From Paenibacillus piri (GTDB lineage Bacteria; Bacillota; Bacilli; Paenibacillales; NBRC-103111): a stretch of DNA of 56,162 nt. The DNA is taken from assembly GCF_004354045.1 (NCBI RefSeq), contig NZ_SMRT01000029.1, forward strand, positions 1-56,162. The letters run 5' to 3'. A program made the position numbers and the translations under genes. The notes under the pieces were generated by a model. It was given only the letters and a program-made list of their open reading frames with translations. It was not told the DNA's origin and searched no databases. How positions within the stretch are numbered: position 1 is the first letter of the stretch; every line of letters starts with the position of its first letter. Positions 35,368 through 44,184 of this stretch are shown in pieces.

Positions 35368-36444
35368 TCAAATGCTCCAGTCCAAAATAACTTCATGGCC
35401 TGTACGTGATGATTCATAAATCGCATCGAGAATCAAATTGTTCGTAAATCCGGCCATCGCGGATGTTGTCGGCTGCTTGCCTTCACGAATGCATTCGATG
35501 AAATGACGGCTCACCCGAATGCGTCCGCCCTCGTCGTTAGCCGGAGGTGTCAGCGTGACTTCCGTCGCGCGGTCGAACGATTCGGTAAGCAGCTTGCCCT
35601 GATTGCCACGGATTGAAGCCCCGCCGTCGGAGCCCATTAAATGAATGAAATGCTGGCTGTCGGTATCCATATGGACCGCCCAGCTCACTTCCAGCGAAAG
35701 CGTGCTGCCGTCGTCCATTTTGATCAATGCGGTCGCCAAGTCTTCCACATCGAAATGGCCGTCCCAATTAGGCGTACCCCATGTGCCGATGCCGCGTTTT
35801 TTCGGTCCGAATTCGGCATAAGTCGAGCCGTACACGGAGACAGGCTTGCGGTCGCCCATGAAGAAGAAGCCGAGATCGAGCATATGTACCCCGATATCGA
35901 TCAGCGGACCGCCGCCGGATTCCTCGCGCTTCGTAAACCAGGTGCCCCAGCCCGGAATGCCTTTGCGGCGGAACCAGCCGACCTTGGCATTGTAAATATG
36001 GCCGAGCGCTCCTTTGTCGACCTGTTCTTTCACCTGCAGCGGCAGCCATTCCCAGCGCATTTGATGCGGAATCATCAGCACTTTGCCGCTTTCCCGCTGG
36101 GCTCGGACGATTTCCCGCGCGGAAGCGACGTCGATCGCCATCGGCTTTTCCAGCAGCACATGCTTGCCGGCCTGCAGCGCTTTGACGGCAATCGGCGCAT
36201 GCCATTGGTTCGGTACGCCGATCACGACCGCATCGATATCCGGATCGGCGATCAATTCGTCGGCTGTTTTGCAAACCTTCGGAATGCCGTGCTCTGCGGC
36301 GCGTTTCTCCGCCAACGGCAAATACATGTCGGTCGTTGCCGTGATGATAACATCGTCGGGCAACTGCTTGAAAATCGTCATGTGAACATTGCCGATATTG
36401 CCGGCGCCGATGACGCCGAGTCTGATTTTATTCATAGTGCTCAT
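35368..36444 (-). CDS. Gfo/Idh/MocA-family sugar oxidoreductase
   Basis: This 358-residue NAD(P)-dependent oxidoreductase has VIGAGNIGNVHM at the Rossmann loop, the family lysine in LEKPMAI near residue 100, and a canonical active site GGGPLIDIGVHMLD near 180. ATG at 36444 is chosen because GGAGGC precedes it; a longer frame upstream has no ribosome binding site. It is divergent from the AraC regulator at 36717, which probably controls it together with the isomerase. Confidence 0.93.
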   Translation of the reverse strand: MSTMNKIRLGVIGAGNIGNVHMTIFKQLPDDVIITATTDMYLPLAEKRAAEHGIPKVCKTADELIADPDIDAVVIGVPNQWHAPIAVKALQAGKHVLLEKPMAIDVASAREIVRAQRESGKVLMIPHQMRWEWLPLQVKEQVDKGALGHIYNAKVGWFRRKGIPGWGTWFTKREESGGGPLIDIGVHMLDLGFFFMGDRKPVSVYGSTYAEFGPKKRGIGTWGTPNWDGHFDVEDLATALIKMDDGSTLSLEVSWAVHMDTDSQHFIHLMGSDGGASIRGNQGKLLTESFDRATEVTLTPPANDEGGRIRVSRHFIECIREGKQPTTSAMAGFTNNLILDAIYESSRTGHEVILDWSI

Positions 36445-36716
36445 GAGTAGGATAGCCTCCTGAAATAAGATATTAAGGATGTTGCAGCAATTGATTTTAT
36501 AGTAAAATGTAAGGGTGTAAAATACATGCCATTTTTTACGGTGGTCATCCCATTTTTTCAGCTTGGTTGAATGGAAAGTATAAGTTTTATACTTTGCTGC
36601 GCACAACCTTGGCAAACGCGCACGCCCCCTATGGACGGCGACCGTTTATCCCGGGTATCAAGTGCAGCGTAACGTTAATGGATGACTGCAGTCTGGCAAG
36701 GGGAGTACATGATCCA

Positions 36717-37613
36717 ATGAGCGTCGTTCCCAAATATTTGACCCATTATCCGAACATGGATTCCGAGCTGCCGTTTCATTTGAAGGTGAACCGGCTGCTG
36801 CACGGCTTTGAATCGCACAGGCACGATTATTTGGAGTTTTCGTATGTCATCGCCGGGCACGGGTACGAAACGATAAACGGTGTCCGGCATATCATGCAGC
36901 CCGGAACGTTCACTTTGGTTATGCCTTATCAATTCCACGAGATTCAATCGGAGCCGGGGACCCCGCTGACGCTGTACAATTGCAATTTCGGCATTCATCT
37001 GTACAGTCCCTCCGAGCCGCTTCCCGGTATCGACTGGCTATCGGCCGAAGCGCAGCTTCCACCGTTCATGCAGGTGGACGATCCGGATGAACAGCACCGG
37101 TTTCAAACTGTATTGGAGGAGCTGTATGAGGAATATACAGGGACGGCACCTTGGCGGCATTCGTTGATCAAGGCAAAGCTGACGGAGGTGCTCGTCCGGT
37201 TCGACAGACTTCGCCGAAGCCTGCAGCAGCCTGACATCACTGCGCCGTCGGCTATCCAGGACCGCAGGAAACCGCGCGACAGCGTATGGAAGGTGATCCA
37301 ATTTATTCATACGAACTACCGGGAGGACTTGACATTAAGTGGACTGGCGGAAAGATTCGGGTTCAGCGTTCCGTATTTAAGCGAATTGTTTAAAAAGGCC
37401 GTCGGCCAAAATTTCGTCACCTTCGTCCATGACGTGCGGATCCGCCAAGCGTGCGGGCTGCTGATTTCCACCGAAATGAGCGTATTGGATATCGCATTGG
37501 AAAGCGGTTACGGCTCGTACAATACATTCGCACGCATATTCAGGGAAAGCAAAGGCATGACCCCGGCGGCCTACCGGAAAAGCCATTGGCCGCAGCCGTC
37601 GGGGGCCGAGTAA
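36717..37613 (+). CDS. AraC-family transcriptional regulator with cupin sensor domain
   Basis: This 298-residue cytoplasmic regulator has an N-terminal cupin fold that should bind a sugar (HRHDYLEFSYVIAGHG near residue 32, PYQFHEI near 71). A C-terminal AraC double helix-turn-helix follows (LSGLAERFGFSVPYLSELFKK and IALESGYGSYNTFARIFRES). ATG at 36717 follows AAGGGGAG. It is divergent from the Gfo plus isomerase operon, its likely target, across a 272-bp region. Confidence 0.92.
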   Translation: MSVVPKYLTHYPNMDSELPFHLKVNRLLHGFESHRHDYLEFSYVIAGHGYETINGVRHIMQPGTFTLVMPYQFHEIQSEPGTPLTLYNCNFGIHLYSPSEPLPGIDWLSAEAQLPPFMQVDDPDEQHRFQTVLEELYEEYTGTAPWRHSLIKAKLTEVLVRFDRLRRSLQQPDITAPSAIQDRRKPRDSVWKVIQFIHTNYREDLTLSGLAERFGFSVPYLSELFKKAVGQNFVTFVHDVRIRQACGLLISTEMSVLDIALESGYGSYNTFARIFRESKGMTPAAYRKSHWPQPSGAE

Positions 37614-37620
37614 AGCATGC

Positions 37621-37680
37621 AAAAAGCCCCGAAGGACGGAAGCCGATCCGATTCGGATACCGCCGTTCAGGGCTGTTTTT
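37621..37680. terminator. Bidirectional terminator between the AraC gene and the LTA-synthase-like gene
   Basis: AAAAAGCCCCGAA (37621-37633) pairs imperfectly with TTCAGGGCTGTTTTT (37666-37680), with a second stem of CGGTATCCGAATCGG type between them. It overlaps the stop codon of the convergent gene. Confidence 0.75.
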
Positions 37681-39241
37681 TGTCTTTAACCGCGATCTGA
37701 AACGTTGGTGATTGGGCAATCGTTTGCTGCTTTTCATCGATGACGCGCACCTGCACGTCCAGCGTTCCCGGCTTGCTTAACAATTCCTTGGGAACGGTGG
37801 CGGTCAGTCTGTCCTCGGACTGCCAGGTCGTTTGCAGCTGCGTGCCGTTGACGAATACGAAGCTGCCCAGCCCATAACGGCCGCCTGTGACGGTTAGGGT
37901 CGTTTTCATGAAGTCGGGTACGACCCCGCCCTGCAGCGGGAGAGACTCCGGAAAGACGGATCGGATCGCCGGTTCTCCGTAGCCCAGTGTGAATGAAGGC
38001 GCCAATGGGGTACTGTCCGCAGCGCCGTAAGGCGAATCGCCGGTTGCCGTACCGGCCAAAATACGCTGCTGCCACCCTTCATACTCGGCCAGATCGGCCT
38101 CGTTGATGCGCATCGCTTCATAATACGATTTGGGCGGAATGACCGGTATTTGCTTCGACAAGGCAGATAAATAGTCCGTGTAGGCACTGCCTTTCAGCTT
38201 TGCCAAATTCAAAATATAAGGGCTTAAGAAAGAAGGGCTCATATATAAGCTTTCTTTGCCCTCCGGCAAGTAATTGTTCCAGATGAGCAGCGGGACATTA
38301 TGCATTTTTTGCAAAAAATCCGGATCGTCCTCGCCGTGAATATATTGGGTCTCCCGGTAAACGTAGTAGTCTTTTTCCAAATGCGGCAAATGATCGCCAA
38401 AGAAAACGAGAATCGTCGGCTCCTTGACCCGGCTGAAGTGCTCGACTAGTTCCTTCAGCATGTTGTCGGCGCCGCTTGCGCCCTGCGCATAAGTTTCAAG
38501 AATGGACAGCGCTTCGTCCGATGCCTTTCCTTTGATATCAATCGTATTGCGTTTGAATTTATTCGACCAATAATGATAGTGATTTTCCATTGTATTGGCA
38601 AAAATAAAATCGGGCCCGGCGCTTCGCGCGCTTTCTTCAATAATTCGCTTGGCTACGGCATGATCGCCGATGTAAGGGCCTACATATTCGTTCGGGTTGA
38701 AAAATTCAAGACTGATATAATTGGAAAAGCCGAACCGCCGGTACACATTGGAGCTGTCAAAATACCAATGATGAAACGGGGTAATTGCCGTAGCGGTATA
38801 ACCTTGCCGTGACAATATGCTGGCAAGCGAATCGACATCCTGCTTGACAACGGTTTCATAAGCAATGGAATCATCCGGGAGGAAACGCATCGAATTGCCG
38901 GTCAGCACCTCGAACTCGACGTTGGCAGTTCCGCCTCCGAACTGGGGCGAAAGCATGTGGCCGCTTGTGTACTTCTCAGCAAGCGCGTGATAGGTCGGGA
39001 TCGGGTCGCGGCTGAAAGTCAGCCCTTCGATTTGCGTAGGGTCCCAGAAAGCTTCGCTTAGTATGACAATGACATTGGGGTCGCGGTTCAACTCCTCATG
39101 CGTCCAATTCACCTCAGGCGGTTGAAAAGGGACGGGAGGCCGCGGATCGTTTCCCGGCCCGGAGGCCCGGATCAGCATCAGCACGACAGCGGCCGCTAAT
39201 AGCGCAGCCGAACGGATAGGGTAGCGGTTGTTGATCCACAT
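37667..39241 (-). CDS. LTA-synthase-family phosphoglycerol transferase lacking the multi-helix membrane domain
   Basis: This 524-residue sulfatase-fold enzyme of the lipoteichoic acid synthase family transfers glycerol phosphate outside the membrane. Metal and catalytic residues are recognisable: Glu63 (ILSEAFWDP), nucleophile Thr105 (GGGTANVEFE) and Asp283/His284 (FFGDHLP). Family members normally begin with five membrane helices; here only one is visible (about 10-25). A beta-rich C-terminal domain of about 130 residues (TLTVTGGRYGLGSFVFVNG) resembles an IPT/TIG fold. ATG at 39241 follows AGGAG. No upstream coding frame is left for the missing helices. Confidence 0.88.
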   Translation of the reverse strand: MWINNRYPIRSAALLAAAVVLMLIRASGPGNDPRPPVPFQPPEVNWTHEELNRDPNVIVILSEAFWDPTQIEGLTFSRDPIPTYHALAEKYTSGHMLSPQFGGGTANVEFEVLTGNSMRFLPDDSIAYETVVKQDVDSLASILSRQGYTATAITPFHHWYFDSSNVYRRFGFSNYISLEFFNPNEYVGPYIGDHAVAKRIIEESARSAGPDFIFANTMENHYHYWSNKFKRNTIDIKGKASDEALSILETYAQGASGADNMLKELVEHFSRVKEPTILVFFGDHLPHLEKDYYVYRETQYIHGEDDPDFLQKMHNVPLLIWNNYLPEGKESLYMSPSFLSPYILNLAKLKGSAYTDYLSALSKQIPVIPPKSYYEAMRINEADLAEYEGWQQRILAGTATGDSPYGAADSTPLAPSFTLGYGEPAIRSVFPESLPLQGGVVPDFMKTTLTVTGGRYGLGSFVFVNGTQLQTTWQSEDRLTATVPKELLSKPGTLDVQVRVIDEKQQTIAQSPTFQIAVKDKKQP

Positions 39242-39279
39242 TCGATAGGCACGGCTCCTGTTCCGAGGCAATTGTTCTC

Positions 39280-39308
39280 ATTATAGCACGGAGCCGTCCG
39301 CCGCTTAA
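39280..39308 (-). promoter_or_regulatory. Predicted extended -10 promoter of the LTA-synthase-like gene
   Basis: On the minus strand TGCTATAAT (39288-39280) is an extended -10 element. The -35 region at 39308-39303 (TTAAGC) is weak. The start codon lies about 40 bp downstream. Confidence 0.55.
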
Positions 39309-39327
39309 ATCTTTTTTGACAACACAT

Positions 39328-39675
39328 CTATTGGAAGTGCTTCAAATAATCGTCGAGGTCAAAAGGCTTATCGAACGCGACGCTGGCTCCGCACGAGATG
39401 GCCATTTCGACATCTACGGCATGAATACCGGAAGAATATGCGATAATCCGCGTGTTGGGGCTTGTACTCTTTATATGCTTCATGAGCTCGAATCCATCCA
39501 TGGACGGCAGCCGCAGATCGAGCGAAACGATATCCGGGAGCGTGGAATGAAAGGTGGATAGCACATCGGGTCCGTTGTTAACTTCGACGACGACTTCGTG
39601 ACCGACAGAGGTCAGTACGGTTCTTAATAAATAGCGGATTGAATCGTATTGCTCGGCAACCATTACTTTTGCCAT
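39328..39675 (-). CDS. Stand-alone response-regulator receiver protein
   Basis: This 115-residue CheY-like receiver has no output domain. The phosphoacceptor is Asp53 in SLDLRLP; Ser81/Ser82 and Lys103 (DKPF) fill the switch and signalling positions. The acidic pair that binds magnesium reads Glu8-Gln9 (VAEQYDS) instead of two acids. ATG at 39675 aligns with the family start, but AAGGAG is 15 bases away, so an upstream in-frame start near 39720 is possible. No histidine kinase is nearby. It could act through a partner protein. Confidence 0.85.
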   Translation of the reverse strand: MAKVMVAEQYDSIRYLLRTVLTSVGHEVVVEVNNGPDVLSTFHSTLPDIVSLDLRLPSMDGFELMKHIKSTSPNTRIIAYSSGIHAVDVEMAISCGASVAFDKPFDLDDYLKHFQ

Positions 39676-40044
39676 TTCAACTTCAGTATCTCCTTCCGGG
39701 AGAAGGCGCATGCCGGTCAACCGACAGGCATTTCCATATTTAGTGCATGAGCACCTTTATCAGTGTAAATCAAAACTCCTAATATTTCATTAAAAGTTTT
39801 GGAAATTAACATAAAATAGGTCTAAATACTTAAATTATAACAAAGAAAAATCGGGTTTTTACGGCTGGTCCATGTCGATTTCAGGCGAAGTCGCGCATGG
39901 GCTGCAGTTCCGGTTCCGAACGGTTCGACCCGTTCAAAATCCCATTGACTCCGTTTGCCCCATACTCTAAAGTTACAAACATACGCTTATAAAATGCCGT
40001 TTGCCGGCGGCGAATTTCAACAGGAGCGAGAGAGGAGCGATCAG
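39676..40044. other. Divergent intergenic region before the ABC exporter
   Basis: This 369-bp AT-rich gap contains TATAAT on the minus strand at 39839-39834, a possible -10 box for the receiver gene, but I see no good -35 box. Nothing else recognisable is present apart from the AGGAGC ribosome binding site of the exporter gene. Confidence 0.4.
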
Positions 40045-41796
40045 GTGAGACGCAAAATACCGCTCAACGATTATACGCGGCTGCTGTCCGCTTATTTAAA
40101 GCCGCAGCGCAAAAGCATTATCGGGCTGTCTATTTTACTGCTGGCAGGGATCGGGATGCAGCTCGTTAACCCGCAAATTATCCGCTATTTTATTGATACG
40201 GCCAATATCCAGAGCAGCATGGAGCCGCTTTGGTATGCGGCCGGCTTGTTCATCGCCGTTTCGCTCGCGCATCAGGGGATCACCGTGGCGGCAACCTACA
40301 TAGGAGAAAATGTGGGCTGGATCGCGACCAACAAGCTGCGCGGCGACGTGGCTGCCCATTGCATGAAGCTCGATATGTCCTTTCACAAATCGCATACGTC
40401 CGGGGCCATTATCGAACGGGTGGACGGCGATATTAACAATCTGGCCAACTTTTTTTCCAATTTTGTCGTATCCCTGCTCAGCAATTTGCTCTTAGTGGCC
40501 GGAATGCTCGTTCTGCTGTTTCGGGAAGGCTGGCTGGTCGGCGTCAGCATGACCTTGTTCGTATTGTTTGCGATCTATGCGATCCAGTATATCCGGCAGT
40601 TCGCCGTGCCTCACTGGAGCAACATGCGGGCGATGAGCTCGCGGTTTTACGGTTTTCTCGGCGAGCATCTGGAGGGGACCGAAGATACCCGCGCCAATGG
40701 CGCTACCGGATATGTAATGTACCGTTTCCATATGCTGATCCGCGAATGGCTGCCTCTGCGTATCAAAGCGTTCTTCGGCTGGGCATCAATGTGGATTACG
40801 ACGCTGCTCGTGTTTACGATCGGCAGCGCGATCGCTTTCGCGATAACTGCGCTGCTGTGGAGGCAGGGGGCCATGACGATCGGTACCGTGTACATGATTT
40901 TTTATTATACCGAATTGATGGCCAAACCGATTGAGAAAATACGGACTGAAATGGAAGATTTGCAAAAGGCGGACGCCAGCATTGTGCGAATCCGCGAGCT
41001 GCTGCAGACGGAATCGGCGATCCGCGACGGCGTTGGGGTGCCGCTCCCGTCCGGCCCGCTGACCGTCGGCTTCAACAGTGTGGAGTTCGGCTACGAGGAT
41101 GAGCTGACCACACTGCAGGGAATCGATTTTCGCCTGGAAAAGGGCAAGGTGCTCGGCGTGCTGGGCAGAACCGGCAGCGGGAAGACGACGCTGGCCCGGC
41201 TGCTGCTGCGGTTTTACGACCCGCGTATGGGGGCGATTTGCCTGGACGATATCGATATCCGCGATACGACGCTGCACGACTTGAGGGGCCGCGTAGGGCT
41301 GGTGACGCAACACATTGAAATCTTTCAAGGCACGGTCCGTGACAATCTGACTTTATTTCAAGACGGTATCCCGGACCGGAACATTATCGAAGTGCTGGAG
41401 GAGCTTGGTCTCGGCGATTGGTATCACGCTCTGCCTTCAGGGCTGGACAGCCGGCTGGAGTCCGGCGGCGGCGGATTGTCGGCCGGTGAGGCGCAGCTTA
41501 TCTCGTTCGCGCGCGTGTTTTTATCGGATCCCGGGCTTATTATTTTGGATGAAGCGTCCTCGCGGCTCGATCCGGCGACCGAGCAAAAGATGGAGAAGGC
41601 GATTAACCGGCTGCTCGTTAACCGCACCTGTATTATTATCGCTCACAGGCTCGCGACGATTCAGCGGGCGGACAGCATCCTGATTCTGGAGGAAGGGCGG
41701 ATGATAGAATACGGAGATCGGACGCGGCTGGCCGCCGATACGCGCTCCCGCTACAATTATATGCTGCAGGTGGGAATGGAGGAGATGCTGGCGTGA
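40045..41796 (+). CDS. ABC exporter half-transporter, consensus-site subunit
   Basis: This 583-residue half-transporter has six membrane helices followed by an ATPase domain. Walker A is GRTGSGKTT with Lys380; Walker B with the catalytic glutamate is LDEASS (Asp502, Glu503); the H-loop is IIAHR. The signature motif reads LSAGE (478-482) instead of LSGGQ. Together with the next gene this is the pattern of a heterodimer with one active and one degenerate ATP site. GTG at 40045 follows AGAGAGGAGC. The substrate is unknown; drugs, lipids or peptides are usual for the family. Confidence 0.92.
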   Translation: MRRKIPLNDYTRLLSAYLKPQRKSIIGLSILLLAGIGMQLVNPQIIRYFIDTANIQSSMEPLWYAAGLFIAVSLAHQGITVAATYIGENVGWIATNKLRGDVAAHCMKLDMSFHKSHTSGAIIERVDGDINNLANFFSNFVVSLLSNLLLVAGMLVLLFREGWLVGVSMTLFVLFAIYAIQYIRQFAVPHWSNMRAMSSRFYGFLGEHLEGTEDTRANGATGYVMYRFHMLIREWLPLRIKAFFGWASMWITTLLVFTIGSAIAFAITALLWRQGAMTIGTVYMIFYYTELMAKPIEKIRTEMEDLQKADASIVRIRELLQTESAIRDGVGVPLPSGPLTVGFNSVEFGYEDELTTLQGIDFRLEKGKVLGVLGRTGSGKTTLARLLLRFYDPRMGAICLDDIDIRDTTLHDLRGRVGLVTQHIEIFQGTVRDNLTLFQDGIPDRNIIEVLEELGLGDWYHALPSGLDSRLESGGGGLSAGEAQLISFARVFLSDPGLIILDEASSRLDPATEQKMEKAINRLLVNRTCIIIAHRLATIQRADSILILEEGRMIEYGDRTRLAADTRSRYNYMLQVGMEEMLA

Positions 41797-43745
41797 GTAC
41801 GTTCGCTTTTTTATTCAAACTGACCCGCTACCGAATAGGCTTATATTTGCTTAACGCCATCGCCTGGTCGCTCATTTATTTGGCGCCGATCGCTCCTGGC
41901 TGGATTACGAAACAGTTTTTCGACACGCTGTCCGGCAACGCCGTCTACGGGTTCAGCGTCGGAGCGTTAATCGCGCTGCTGATCGCTTCGGCACTCGCTC
42001 GGGTTACGATGATTTTATTCGGTTTTGTAACAGACGTAAACTTCCGGTTTCGCGTCGGCTCGCTGCTGCGCCGCAATATGCTCAGCCGTATATTGAAGGA
42101 GCCGGGCGCGAAGGCGATTCCATGCTCGCCCGGGGAGGCGATCAGCAATTTCCGTGACGATGTGGATCAGGTGGAGGAGACGGTCAGCTGGTCCGTCGAT
42201 TCGTTCGGCATGACGATATTCGCGGCGGTTTCTTTCTATATCCTGTACGGCATCAGTGCGACCATGACGCTGTGGGTGTTTTTGCCGCTTGTGCTCGTCG
42301 TGACGATCGCGCAAGCCTCGACGACGCTGCTGCAAAAATTCCGCGCGGCCAGCCGGGAGGCGACAAGTCAGGTGACCGGGGCGATCAGCGAAATGTTCAG
42401 CAGCGTGCAATCGATTCAGATCGCCAGCGCGGAGGAACGGGTCATTGCGCGTTTCCGGCAGCTGAACGATAACCGGCGCCAGGCGATGCTGAAGGATAAG
42501 CTGCTGACGCAGACGCTCGATTCGGTGTTTTCGAATGCGGTCAATATCGGTACGGGCTTTATTTTGCTGCTGGCCGCGCAGTCGATGCGCGACGGCAGCT
42601 TTACGGTCGGCGACTTCGCGCTGTTCGTCTATTACTTGACGTTCGTGACGCAGTTCATTCAAAACTTCGGCAAGTTTTTGACATATTTCAAGCAGAGCAC
42701 GGTTGCCAAGGAAAGGCTCGCTTCGTTGGTTCAGGGAGCGGAGGAAACGATATTGACCGAGTCGCATCCGCTTTATTTGCGGGGCGAGCTGCCGGCGCCA
42801 GGGATGGAAACGGATGGTGCACAAGGCGATTCGCGGGGCGGAACGGCTGCCCGGCAAGCGGAGCGCAATGGAGCGCCGTCAACTGCGAAAGAAGGGCCAC
42901 AAGCGAAGGGGACGGCGGGGGCGAACGCCGTGTCGGGCGGTCCGGCGGCAGAGAGGGCGGCAGGCGGACCGGCTGTTCGCCCGGTCGGACGGCATTCATC
43001 CACGTCCGGTAAGCAGGGGGGCATCCCTCTGCTGGAGGTGGACGGATTGACGTACCGGTATCCGGAAACCGGCCGCGGTATCGAACGGATCAGCCTGCGC
43101 GTACCGGCCGGCTCCTTTACGGTCATAACCGGCCGTATCGGCTCCGGTAAAACGACGCTCGTCCGCACGCTGCTGGGACTGCTCCCGAAGGATGAGGGGG
43201 ATATTCGCTGGAACGGCGAAACGATCGCAAAACCCGGCGACTTCTTCGTCCCGCCGCACAGCGCATACACCCCGCAGGTGCCGCGCCTGTACAGCGACAC
43301 GCTGAAAAACAACATCCTCCTCGGACTGGAGGAGGATGAAGCGCGGCTTGAGGCGGCCGTATACGCCGCCGTACTGGAGCCGGACATTGCCGCGTTGCAG
43401 CACGGCATGGATACCGTCATCGGACCGCGCGGCGTGAAGCTGTCCGGCGGTCAGGCGCAGCGGACGGCAGCTGCGCGCATGTTCGTCCGCGAGGCGGAGC
43501 TGCTCGTGTTCGACGATTTGTCCAGCGCGCTGGACGTCGACACCGAGCGCAAGCTGTGGGAGCGGCTGTACGAGCACAGGCCGGCAACATGTCTCGTTAT
43601 TTCACATCGCAAGACGGCCCTCGCGCATGCCGACACGATCATCGTGCTGAAGGATGGCCGCGTAGAGGCCGAAGGAACGCTTGAGCAGCTGCTTGAATCG
43701 AGCGAAGAGCTGCGGCATTTGTGGAATCGCGAGGATGAAGGCTGA
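41793..43745 (+). CDS. ABC exporter half-transporter, degenerate-site subunit with a long linker
   Basis: This 650-residue partner of the upstream gene overlaps it by four bases, so the two are translationally coupled. It has Walker A GSGKT (Lys453) and a canonical signature LSGGQ (550-554), but Walker B ends FDDLSS (Asp574, Asp575), so the catalytic glutamate is aspartate. A low-complexity Gly/Ala/Arg-rich linker of about 80 residues (roughly 330-410) separates the membrane and ATPase domains and is unusual for the family. GTG is the start. Confidence 0.92.
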   Translation: MSTFAFLFKLTRYRIGLYLLNAIAWSLIYLAPIAPGWITKQFFDTLSGNAVYGFSVGALIALLIASALARVTMILFGFVTDVNFRFRVGSLLRRNMLSRILKEPGAKAIPCSPGEAISNFRDDVDQVEETVSWSVDSFGMTIFAAVSFYILYGISATMTLWVFLPLVLVVTIAQASTTLLQKFRAASREATSQVTGAISEMFSSVQSIQIASAEERVIARFRQLNDNRRQAMLKDKLLTQTLDSVFSNAVNIGTGFILLLAAQSMRDGSFTVGDFALFVYYLTFVTQFIQNFGKFLTYFKQSTVAKERLASLVQGAEETILTESHPLYLRGELPAPGMETDGAQGDSRGGTAARQAERNGAPSTAKEGPQAKGTAGANAVSGGPAAERAAGGPAVRPVGRHSSTSGKQGGIPLLEVDGLTYRYPETGRGIERISLRVPAGSFTVITGRIGSGKTTLVRTLLGLLPKDEGDIRWNGETIAKPGDFFVPPHSAYTPQVPRLYSDTLKNNILLGLEEDEARLEAAVYAAVLEPDIAALQHGMDTVIGPRGVKLSGGQAQRTAAARMFVREAELLVFDDLSSALDVDTERKLWERLYEHRPATCLVISHRKTALAHADTIIVLKDGRVEAEGTLEQLLESSEELRHLWNREDEG

Positions 43746-44184
43746 AGCATCGGAAGCGTTAGCCGTCTGAAGAAAGTAAGGCAGCGCGAGCCGTTTGCCG
43801 CAAGTTTGGCAGCGGCCTTTGCGGACACGGTATGGCTGAACGGCATCGGGTCAGAAACTGTAAGGAGCCGGATGAAATCAAGACTCCGTGAAAGGCTATT
43901 TGGAACTCACAAAAGAAAAGGGCAGGGCCGACACGGCCTTGTCCTTTTCTTTGCAGTTCATGATAGAAACGTATCTTGATCGTGGATATAACCATTGTCG
44001 CTCGATCCGGAACGGTTCGTATTTCCCGGGGAAGCGCAGCAGACGACACAATATTCGTCTTTCCGCGCCGCGTTGACGCCATATCCATTCACGTATCGAC
44101 ATTTGGGATCTGTAACGCGACGTGGGTCAGCAAAGCCCGGCTCCTCCATGAAGGAACGGTGAAAGAACGAGATGAGACTAACCG
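43746..44184. other. Intergenic region between the ABC exporter and the MmyB-like regulator
   Basis: This 439-bp gap contains a terminator at 43912-43952 and no gene I can support. Short open frames on both strands lack ribosome binding sites and family resemblance. Confidence 0.5.
43912..43952 (+). terminator. Terminator after the ABC exporter operon
   Basis: AAAGAAAAGGGCAGGGCC (43912-43929) pairs with GGCCTTGTCCTTTTCTTT (43935-43952), a long stem with few mismatches and A/T ends fitting both directions. Confidence 0.85.
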
